Origin: Synergistaceae bacterium
GTDB taxonomy: Bacteria; Synergistota; Synergistia; Synergistales; Aminobacteriaceae
DNA: 6,787 bases
Reading direction: 5' to 3'
Assembly: GCA_017427625.1 (NCBI GenBank)
Contig: JAFRSL010000073.1
Coordinates: forward strand, 1-6,787
Shown here in pieces: positions 1 to 4,735 of the stretch (its first letter is position 1; every line of letters starts with the position of its first letter). The translations under genes were made by a program, and so were the position numbers. The notes beneath the pieces were generated by a model that searched no databases, was not told the DNA's origin, and saw nothing but the letters and a program-made list of their open reading frames with translations.

Positions 1-67
1 TAATCTTCGAGATTTTTGGGACAATCTGGTAATTCGGGGTGTCTCAATTTTTATTATGAATATGCGG

Positions 68-76
68 TGATATAAT
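68..76 (+). promoter_or_regulatory. Extended -10 promoter of the ornithine carbamoyltransferase operon
   Basis: The sequence TGATATAAT is a perfect TATAAT hexamer preceded by the TGn extension, which can compensate for a poor -35. No good -35 is visible 16-18 bases upstream, only a T-rich stretch around 47-55. Transcription would begin near 82-84, giving a short leader of about 25 nt. The leader carries AAGGAGG at 93-99, eight bases before the ATG at 108. A lone TGAAT half-site at 57-61 resembles half of an ArgR box but has no partner. The first 60 bases otherwise hold nothing I can name. Confidence 0.65.
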
Positions 77-107
77 CGCGGGAAAATCACACAAGGAGGC
101 CGGAATT

Positions 108-1046
108 ATGGCAGTAAATCTAAGGGGAAGAAGTTTCCTGACGTTAATGGATTTCACCCCAGCCGAAATAGATTATCTCCTCACGCTATCAGCAGACCTT
201 AAGGCAAAGAAGCGCGCAGGTATTCGCGGACAGACCCTCGCAGGGAAGAACGTCGCACTAATCTTCGAGAAGTCATCAACAAGGACACGCTGTGCTTTCA
301 CGGTGGCCTGCAACGATGAGGGAGCGTTCCCCGAATATCTCAACAAGAATGACATTCAGCTCGGCGCAAAGGAAGACGTTAAAGACACGGCCCGCGTTTT
401 GGGCCGAATGTTTGACGGTATAGAGTTCAGGGGCTTCAAGCAGTCAGTTGTCGAGGAGCTTGCGAAGTATTCAGGCGTGCCAGTCTGGAACGGTCTCACT
501 GACACCGACCACCCTACACAAGTTCTTGCCGACTTCCTAACACTCCGTGAGAATTTCGGGACTCTCAAGGGGCTAACTCTCGCATATCTCGGAGACGGCC
601 GAAACAACATGAGTAACGCCCTAATGATCGGCTGCGCGAAAATGGGAATAAACTACGTCATCAGCACTCCCAAAGAGCTTGAGCCTGACGCTGAACTTCT
701 CGCAAAATGCCGTAGCATAGCAGCGCATTCGACAATCAAAGTCATCAATGACCCGAAAGAAGCCGTGAAGGGTGCAGACGCGATATACACCGATGTTTGG
801 GTCTCAATGGGCGAGGAGGCACTGAAGGAGGAACGTTTCAGGCTTTTGGGCGCGTGGCAGGTAACAACCGAAATCATGAACGCTACGGGAAAGGACACGA
901 CGATATTCCTTCATTGTTTGCCGGCGGTCAAGGGCGCAGAGGTTACGGAGGAGGTATTCGAGTCGGAGAGGTCGAAAGTTTTTGACGAGGCCGAAAACAG
1001 AATGCACACCATAAAGGCCGTAATGGTTGCGACGCTTGGGGCATGA
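108..1046 (+). CDS. argF: Ornithine carbamoyltransferase
   Basis: This cytosolic enzyme converts carbamoyl phosphate and L-ornithine to citrulline and phosphate, or the reverse in arginine catabolism. Family signatures are complete. The carbamoyl-phosphate loop STRTR lies at residues 57-61, within [14 protein letters not shown] is at 135-138, the ornithine-side loop DVWVSMG at 229-235, and the HCLPA motif at 269-273, followed by the conserved [14 protein letters not shown] segment near the C-terminus. At 312 aa it has the usual length. Compared with the E. coli ArgF/ArgI and ArcB-type enzymes it lacks the roughly 15-residue insertion just after HCLPA. The ATG at 108 has a strong AAGGAGG eight bases upstream. 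The stop overlaps the next gene's start as ATGA, so the two are translationally coupled. Sequence alone does not decide between a biosynthetic (ArgF) and a catabolic (ArcB) role; the symbol argF is used as the default. Confidence 0.95.
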   Translation: MAVNLRGRSFLTLMDFTPAEIDYLLTLSADLKAKKRAGIRGQTLAGKNVALIFEKSSTRTRCAFTVACNDEGAFPEYLNKNDIQLGAKEDVKDTARVLGRMFDGIEFRGFKQSVVEELAKYSGVPVWNGLTDTDHPTQVLADFLTLRENFGTLKGLTLAYLGDGRNNMSNALMIGCAKMGINYVISTPKELEPDAELLAKCRSIAAHSTIKVINDPKEAVKGADAIYTDVWVSMGEEALKEERFRLLGAWQVTTEIMNATGKDTTIFLHCLPAVKGAEVTEEVFESERSKVFDEAENRMHTIKAVMVATLGA

Positions 1047-1528
1047 GCTACGGAAAGGACAGCGCGCGGATTGAGTTACGCGGGAAACTCGACAGCCTCA
1101 ACGCGAGAATCATAATGTCTCAGGCAGAGTCGGACTCTCTGGAATATATTGCTGACCTTGAGGAACTGAGGGCGGTCGTGAATCGTTTGCAGAGGTGCGA
1201 GGCTTGCGCCCAGGTTTTTGCGGATAGAATGACGCTCTGGGGGCTTGACGAGGACGAGGTACACACTCGCTCACACAATCCGGCGAAATATTACGGTCTC
1301 AGCCATATTCTCCCACATCACGAAATGGGGCGGAAGTCTGCGGAACTGAATGTTCTTCGTACTCTAGTGCGTGAGACGGAACTTTGCGCGGTCAGGGCTT
1401 TCGGCAGTAATGACAGTCTCAGGATATGCCATGTACTTAACCGGCTCAGCAGTGCGCTTTATATTCTTACGTATAAATATCTTCCAGAGAACTACAACAG
1501 GGTTATACATTTTGGCTCCTCTGAATGA
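1043..1528 (+). CDS. EutT-like ATP:cob(I)alamin adenosyltransferase (catalytic domain only)
   Basis: Predicted to transfer the adenosyl group of ATP to cobalamin, making coenzyme B12 (adenosylcobalamin). The 161-aa protein aligns by eye with the C-terminal part of enterobacterial EutT. Matching blocks are a start like DxRxxxRxxLDS (residues 6-19), [14 protein letters not shown] (67-80) against Eut[33 protein letters not shown] (96-113) against GRDAALLNLLRTKVRETE, and LNRLSSALY (132-140) against LNRLSSTVY. Conserved Arg, Glu and Asn residues of the cobalamin adenosyltransferase fold are kept. The N-terminal third of classical EutT, with its HX11CCX2C metal motif, is absent; the protein begins where the catalytic domain does. 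A CEAC at 52-55 is not at the equivalent place. The ATG overlaps the preceding stop by four bases (ATGA), so it is coupled to ornithine carbamoyltransferase. No ethanolamine genes are visible. Family call is fairly sure; activity and physiological partner are inferred. Confidence 0.78.
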   Translation: MSYGKDSARIELRGKLDSLNARIIMSQAESDSLEYIADLEELRAVVNRLQRCEACAQVFADRMTLWGLDEDEVHTRSHNPAKYYGLSHILPHHEMGRKSAELNVLRTLVRETELCAVRAFGSNDSLRICHVLNRLSSALYILTYKYLPENYNRVIHFGSSE

Positions 1529-1546
1529 CAGGGGAGCTTCTTCTTC
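1515..1546 (+). terminator. Rho-independent terminator spanning the end of the EutT-like gene
   Basis: GCTCCTCTG (1515-1523) and CAGGGGAGC (1529-1537) form a nine-pair stem with one T-G wobble and a five-base loop AATGA. A pyrimidine run TTCTTCTTC follows. The stop codon TGA (1526-1528) lies inside the loop, so the left arm is coding sequence. The tail is only moderately T-rich, so efficiency is uncertain. It separates this operon from the convergent TPR gene. Confidence 0.7.
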
Positions 1547-1557
1547 ATGGCCGTGTG

Positions 1558-1869
1558 TCAGTCAGCAAAATACTGTGCTTTAAGTTCCTCGACCATTTTC
1601 TCATTCTTCTTCACTTCCGACACAGCATCGTCAAGCCACTTCAGACCCTCATCGTATTTTCCGAGCTTCTTGTAGCATTTCGCTATGCAGAGCTTGTATA
1701 TCGCCTCGTACTCATTGATGGTCATGTGCCACAACGCTTCCTTGTAGTACGTTATTGCGCCCTCATACTCTCCTGTGTTGTACAGGGAATTTCCGGCCAT
1801 AAAGTTCATCACGCACTTCTCCTCGCTGGTGTTCTTTATGCCGTTGTCGAGAACATGAAACGCCTTCAT
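1558..1869 (-). CDS. Small TPR-repeat protein
   Basis: A 103-aa helical protein with at least two tetratricopeptide-like units. One, around residues 19-46, contains GNSLYNTGEYEGAITYYKEAL-type spacing of G/Y/A positions; the second, around 55-88, contains AKCYKKLGKYDEGLKWLDDA. Such repeats mediate protein-protein contacts; no catalytic motif, signal peptide or membrane segment is visible, so a partner cannot be named. The ATG at 1869 has AAGGA (1874-1878) five bases ahead. The frame stays open upstream to 1947 but contains no ATG, GTG or TTG there. A second, stronger Shine-Dalgarno (GAAAGGAGAG, near 1896-1905) serves another ATG at 1886 in a different frame, which stops after six codons exactly at this start (see findings). 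The opposite strand is open over the same stretch and gives a hydrophobic product, but the TPR pattern makes this strand the coding one. Confidence 0.75.
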   Translation of the reverse strand: MKAFHVLDNGIKNTSEEKCVMNFMAGNSLYNTGEYEGAITYYKEALWHMTINEYEAIYKLCIAKCYKKLGKYDEGLKWLDDAVSEVKKNEKMVEELKAQYFAD

Positions 1870-1924
1870 GTAATCCTTAGTGCCATTGCTAAGCTCTCTC
1901 CTTTCACCGTAGTCCTGAGTTTGT

Positions 1925-1951
1925 ATTATACACAGGCCTCCGGAAAGTCAT
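1925..1951 (-). promoter_or_regulatory. Promoter of the TPR gene
   Basis: On the minus strand a perfect TATAAT occupies 1925-1930. ATGACT at 1946-1951 matches four of six -35 positions with a 15-base spacer, which is short, so the -35 assignment is weak. Predicted start of transcription is near 1917, leaving about 50 nt of leader before the ATG at 1869. Confidence 0.5.
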
Positions 1952-1991
1952 ACGGTTTTGTGTGCTGCTGTGGGTTTACAAAATTTCACAC

Positions 1992-2025
1992 AAAATAAAA
2001 AATCCCCGAGTTTATCAGGGATTTT
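1992..2025 (-). terminator. Terminator downstream of tRNA-Ser
   Basis: AAAATCCC (1999-2006) and GGGATTTT (2018-2025) form an eight-pair stem around an 11-base loop. Read on the minus strand the stem is followed by a T-rich run (TTTTTATTTTG), fitting termination of the tRNA transcript about 25 bases past the tRNA 3' end. On the plus strand a TTCTTTTT tract sits a little farther away (2030-2037), so weak bidirectional action is possible. Confidence 0.7.
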
Positions 2026-2049
2026 CGTGTTCTTTTTACAAACTTTGAG

Positions 2050-2134
2050 CGGAGAATGGAGGATTCGAACCCCCGGAGGCTTGCACCTCAATTGATTTCA
2101 AGTCAACCGCCATCGACCACTCGGCCAATTCTCC
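2050..2134 (-). tRNA. tRNA-Ser(UGA)
   Basis: On the minus strand the acceptor arm GGAGAAT (5', 2134-2128) pairs with ATTCTCC (2057-2051), with discriminator G at 2050. A D-arm GCCGAGTGGTCGATGGC follows. The anticodon stem-loop is GTTGA-CTTGAAA-TCAAT with anticodon TGA, reading serine UCA codons. A long variable arm, GAGG-TGCAAG-CCTC, is typical of class II tRNA-Ser. The T-arm is GGGGG-TTCGAAT-CCTCC. The 3' CCA is not encoded (the genome has CTC), so it must be added by tRNA nucleotidyltransferase. Length is 85 nt without CCA. Confidence 0.95.
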
Positions 2135-2148
2135 TCAAAACGAGTGTT

Positions 2149-2179
2149 ATTATATCACATAGTGTATAATTTTGTGCAA
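2149..2179 (-). promoter_or_regulatory. Extended -10 promoter of tRNA-Ser
   Basis: Minus strand: TATAAT (2149-2154) with TGA before it (2155-2157) forms an extended -10. TTGCAC at 2174-2179 is a possible -35 with a 19-base spacer. The block GTGATATAAT is identical to the one ahead of the ornithine carbamoyltransferase gene. Transcription would start about 8 bases upstream of the mature tRNA 5' end. Confidence 0.65.
2165..2170 (+). promoter_or_regulatory. Possible -10 box of the rhodanese gene
   Basis: A perfect TATAAT on the plus strand, located within the spacer of the divergent tRNA-Ser promoter. No convincing -35 is seen 16-18 bases upstream. If used, the leader is about 60 nt and carries two Shine-Dalgarno-like sites, AGGAGG near 2191-2196 with no start codon after it and AAAGGAGG at 2223-2230, which serves the gene. 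Confidence 0.4.
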
Positions 2180-2238
2180 GTCCAATTTTCAGGAGGCTAA
2201 GTAACAGCTAACAAAAACTTATAAAGGAGGTTATTTTG

Positions 2239-2766
2239 ATGGAGAGAAAATATCCGCCGCTTGAAATAGTTGCGCCGTTAATGTTCGCGGTCGTATTTGT
2301 GGTTATGCTGATATATTCGCGCTTTGAGCCTAATGTTGAGGACGTTGACACTTCGTATGTGATGGAACATTTAGGGGAGACTGGCTATGTTCTTGTTGAT
2401 GCGCGTACGGAAGCAACGTACTTTGGGAAATCGCCTCGTCCTGGAGTCCCAGGCGGACATATTCCAGGTGCAGTGAATTTCCCGACGGCGCAGCTCGTAG
2501 GACGCACCGACATTGTAGCGGCTCTTCTCGCAAAGGAAGGTATTACGAAGGACAAAACTATAATAGTTTATTGCAGTGCTGGAGCATTGTCTGAAAGATT
2601 TGCGGACCAGCTTGTGAGACGGTTCAATTTCTCGTCATCTCGTATCAAGAATTATCGCGGCAGTGTTCTTGAATGGATAAAAGCTCCCCATAATGTTCTT
2701 CTTCCGCCAGATCATGAGACCGATTTTGCTGAGGACATGCACTCCCAGAAGTTCAAGGGGAAATAA
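2239..2766 (+). CDS. Membrane-anchored rhodanese-domain protein
   Basis: A 175-aa protein with one N-terminal hydrophobic segment (about residues 9-27, PLMFAVVFVVMLIYS) followed by a single rhodanese fold that would lie outside the cytoplasm. Rhodanese marks are VLVDARTEATY (52-62), the GGHIPGAVNFP block (72-82), and the active-site loop YCSAGALS with Cys112, which would carry a persulfide. A charged tail of about 25 residues follows the domain. Family members move sulfane sulfur or sense it; the acceptor cannot be told here. AAAGGAGG at 2223-2230 lies eight bases before this ATG. An in-frame TTG directly ahead (2236) would add one Met and is less well placed. The gene is monocistronic, divergent from tRNA-Ser and convergent with the SDR gene. 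No transporter or respiratory partner gene is adjacent. Confidence 0.85.
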   Translation: MERKYPPLEIVAPLMFAVVFVVMLIYSRFEPNVEDVDTSYVMEHLGETGYVLVDARTEATYFGKSPRPGVPGGHIPGAVNFPTAQLVGRTDIVAALLAKEGITKDKTIIVYCSAGALSERFADQLVRRFNFSSSRIKNYRGSVLEWIKAPHNVLLPPDHETDFAEDMHSQKFKGK

Positions 2767-2795
2767 CATTGAATGTATATCTCAAAACATTGACA

Positions 2796-2864
2796 GGTAA
2801 CACCATTCCTTATAAATGCCTAAAAAATATTGTTACCGAACGGTAGAGATATTTTCAGGTAACA
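2796..2864. repeat. Three GGTAACA copies in alternating orientation
   Basis: CAGGTAACA occurs at 2794-2802 and again at 2856-2864, and the complement TGTTACC lies between them at 2831-2837. The middle copy can pair with either flanking copy (loops of 28 and 20 bases), giving mutually exclusive seven-pair hairpins at the convergent end of the rhodanese and SDR genes. The short length leaves chance possible. Confidence 0.4.
2821..2845 (-). terminator. Possible short terminator of the SDR gene
   Basis: The palindrome TACCGAACGGTA (2834-2845) overlaps the SDR stop codon and, on the minus strand, is followed by ACAATATTTTTTA. The stem is short (four or five pairs). A seven-pair alternative using GGTAACA at 2858-2864 and TGTTACC at 2831-2837 places the T run in the same position. 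No separate terminator for the rhodanese transcript is evident. Confidence 0.45.
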
Positions 2865-3972
2865 TTATTTCTCTGGTTCGCCGGAGTTTGTCGCTTAAGC
2901 GAAGATACCGTTTAGAGTTTGGGCGTGGATTGAAAAAGGGGTAAATAATATCCAGCGTCCTCGTAATTCCTGTCTTTATGTCGTAACGCGGAGACCACCC
3001 CAAAGACTTTATGCGCGAGGCGTCCATTATTGCTTTTGAGGCGGGACTGTAGCCCCTTCGCTCGTTTTCGTCAGGAAGCTCGAAGATTACTTTCTTCCCT
3101 GAATATTCCGCGACTATCCCGGCAAGTTCACGGAGAGTTATGTCAGACTTCGAGTCGGCGATGTTGCAGGGAGTTCCTGTCTCACCTCTCAACATAACCG
3201 TCAGCAAACCCGAAACAGCGTCAGCAACGTAGCTGTATGAGAATAGCTGTGTTCCCTCGCTCTTCAGCACGATGTCCTCATGTTCGACTCCCTTTCTGAT
3301 GAACTGTGAGATTGCTTTAGTGTCGTCCATCTTCATAGTGGGTCCGTATGTCCTCGAAAATCTTGGAATAACAACGTCAAGCCCGTATTGCTGAATGTAT
3401 GACTGGCAGAGAGTCTCCCCGCAACGTTTTGCCTCGCAGTATCCTGAGCGTGCTTTCGAGATGTCGATGTTTCCGCAGTAGTCCTCAGTGAAATATTCTG
3501 TGTCGCCCCTGTTCGCGCCGTAGACTTCGACTGATGACGCGAATACGAATCTTTCCGTGCAATGTTCGAGCGAGAATTTCAGCATGTTGTTGAGGCCGAT
3601 TATGTTGGTGGTGATTGTGCCAACTGGGTCTGCTGAATATGCGCGGGGGTGTGTGTTGCTTGCAAGGTGCAGAACGAAATCATAATTTCCCCCGAAGTCC
3701 TCAAGAGGCTCGTTGATGTCGAATGCCGTAAATTTGAAGCTATCATCTCCAGTGTAATCACTGAATCTTGCGTTTGCTGACTCAATATTTCTCCCAATTG
3801 CGTGGATCTTTATGCCCTGCTTCCTCGTCATAAGAACGTCAACAAGAAAGCTCCCAATCAATCCCGAAGCTCCTGAAATCAGAAAACTTTTCCCCGTCAG
3901 CTTCTCCCATTCGAGTGGCAAAGCAGCGACATACCCGACATCATCAACGTAAAGAGGATTATTGCAGACCAT
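2833..3972 (-). CDS. NAD-dependent epimerase/dehydratase (extended SDR)
   Basis: A 379-aa extended short-chain dehydrogenase/reductase. The Rossmann nucleotide-binding motif GASGLIG is at residues 34-40, after an N-terminal extension of about 28 residues. HLASNTHP (102-109) follows the fourth strand. The catalytic set is S146/S147 in FASSVEVYG with Y178 and K182 (YCEAK). RFSRTYGP (204-211) is the usual substrate-side segment, and IADSKSDITLRELA (271-284) resembles sugar-nucleotide epimerases. These enzymes oxidise, epimerise, dehydrate or reduce nucleotide-linked sugars; the exact substrate is unknown. The start at 3972 overlaps the end of the cytidylyltransferase gene by 14 bases, and AGGAG (3982-3986) lies nine bases before it, so the two form an operon. 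A basic tail (about 350-379, rich in Arg and Lys) extends past the SDR core. Pairing with an IspD/TarI-type enzyme suggests it works on a CDP-linked or phosphorylated sugar or polyol for a surface glycan. Confidence 0.88.
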   Translation of the reverse strand: MVCNNPLYVDDVGYVAALPLEWEKLTGKSFLISGASGLIGSFLVDVLMTRKQGIKIHAIGRNIESANARFSDYTGDDSFKFTAFDINEPLEDFGGNYDFVLHLASNTHPRAYSADPVGTITTNIIGLNNMLKFSLEHCTERFVFASSVEVYGANRGDTEYFTEDYCGNIDISKARSGYCEAKRCGETLCQSYIQQYGLDVVIPRFSRTYGPTMKMDDTKAISQFIRKGVEHEDIVLKSEGTQLFSYSYVADAVSGLLTVMLRGETGTPCNIADSKSDITLRELAGIVAEYSGKKVIFELPDENERRGYSPASKAIMDASRIKSLGWSPRYDIKTGITRTLDIIYPFFNPRPNSKRYLRLSDKLRRTREIMLPENISTVR

Positions 3973-4684
3973 AGATAGAGTCTCCTTCCTTCCTTATGAA
4001 CGATTTGAAGAGTTCGAGGTCGTCCTTTGTGGTGAGCTTGATATTTTTGTCTGACCCTGCGGCAAAGTACAGCCTCACTCCCAAATCCGCCATCATCGTA
4101 TTCGCGTATGATGAGCCGTGAATGCCTATACCCTTGTCGTAAGCCTCATGATATTTCTCGTCGAGCAGTGAGAACTTGTAGGCTTGAGGAGTTGAAACGC
4201 GCCTCAGAGTCTCGCGGGGAATGTAGCGAGTCGTCGAAATCTCGTCGTCAATGATGAATATCTGCTCGTTATATGGGAGCGATGTTACAGCGTTCCCGTA
4301 CTGCCTGCACTTCACGATAACGTCCGATAATACCCCGTCATCGACAAGCGGGCGGATACCGTCATGGATTATCACAATGTCGTCAGGCTCGCACTTTCCC
4401 TCAAGGTTGAAGACACCGTTTCGGATTGATTCCTGAGCTGAGTTACCGCCGTTGATTACCCATTGCAATTTTGTGATGCCGAACTGCTTTGCGTAAGCCC
4501 TCAAAATGTCGTGCCACCCTTCAAGGCATACCACTTCGATAGCGTCAATGTCAGGGTGTTTCTGGAACGCCGCGAGAGTGTAGATGATTACGGGTTTGTC
4601 ATTGACGTTGATGAACTGCTTGGGTATCTCGTAGTGCATTCTCGAACCCACACCGCCCGCGATGATTATAGCTGTATTTGCCAT
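3959..4684 (-). CDS. IspD/TarI-family cytidylyltransferase
   Basis: A 241-aa nucleotidyltransferase expected to join CMP from CTP to a phosphorylated alcohol (ribitol-, mannitol- or methylerythritol-phosphate in known relatives). Motifs are AGGVGSRM (9-16) and PKQF (21-24) for CTP binding, HDGIRP (107-112), STPQAY (164-169) and NIKLTTKDDL (214-223). In IspD and TarI the GGxxRxxS motif carries a conserved Arg; here it reads GGNSAQES with Ala at 83, suggesting a separate subfamily rather than housekeeping IspD. The ATG at 4684 was chosen because AAGGAGG (4692-4698) lies seven bases ahead and the protein then starts as MANTAIIIAGG, the normal family start. A longer frame reaching 4816 would run into the divergent gene. 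It is first in an operon with the SDR and divergent from a sugar aminotransferase, so it probably belongs to surface-glycan precursor supply. The product is not determinable. Confidence 0.85.
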   Translation of the reverse strand: MANTAIIIAGGVGSRMHYEIPKQFINVNDKPVIIYTLAAFQKHPDIDAIEVVCLEGWHDILRAYAKQFGITKLQWVINGGNSAQESIRNGVFNLEGKCEPDDIVIIHDGIRPLVDDGVLSDVIVKCRQYGNAVTSLPYNEQIFIIDDEISTTRYIPRETLRRVSTPQAYKFSLLDEKYHEAYDKGIGIHGSSYANTMMADLGVRLYFAAGSDKNIKLTTKDDLELFKSFIRKEGDSIYGLQ

Positions 4685-4699
4685 GATAACGCCTCCTTG

Positions 4700-4735
4700 T
4701 GGGATAATTCTAACAGGAGATGATATTTTTGACAG
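4700..4735. promoter_or_regulatory. Overlapping divergent promoters for the cytidylyltransferase and aminotransferase genes
   Basis: Plus strand: TGGGATAAT (4700-4708) is an extended -10, with TTGCCA at 4678-4683 as a possible -35 (19-base spacer), aimed at the aminotransferase. Minus strand: TAGAAT (4707-4712) with CTGTCA (4730-4735) at a 17-base spacer is aimed at the cytidylyltransferase. The two -10 boxes overlap by two bases, so RNA polymerase could hardly occupy both. Start sites are predicted near 4715 (plus) and 4700 (minus), giving very short leaders that begin close to each Shine-Dalgarno. Confidence 0.5.

Noticed and set aside
57..76. ArgR-type operator near the ornithine carbamoyltransferase promoter
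   Set aside because: Only one TGAAT half-site is visible and the expected ATTCA partner is missing.
1..270. Twelve-base exact repeat TAATCTTCGAGA at 1-12 and 259-270
   Set aside because: A 12-mer pair is expected about once by chance in a window of this size, and the second copy is ordinary coding sequence for the STRTR region.
1525..1998. A long plus-strand open frame with hydrophobic content opposite the TPR gene
   Set aside because: Its hydrophobic pattern is what the complement of charged TPR helices gives; it lacks a Shine-Dalgarno, starts in the terminator hairpin, and runs through the promoter of the TPR gene.
2191..2196. Second Shine-Dalgarno-like AGGAGG in the rhodanese leader, suggesting a leader peptide
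   Set aside because: No ATG, GTG or TTG occurs at a suitable distance after it, and the following bases quickly contain stop codons.
4729..4734. Perfect -35 hexamer TTGACA on the plus strand
   Set aside because: No -10 follows at a workable distance, and it coincides with the TTG ACA start of the aminotransferase, so it is most likely accidental.
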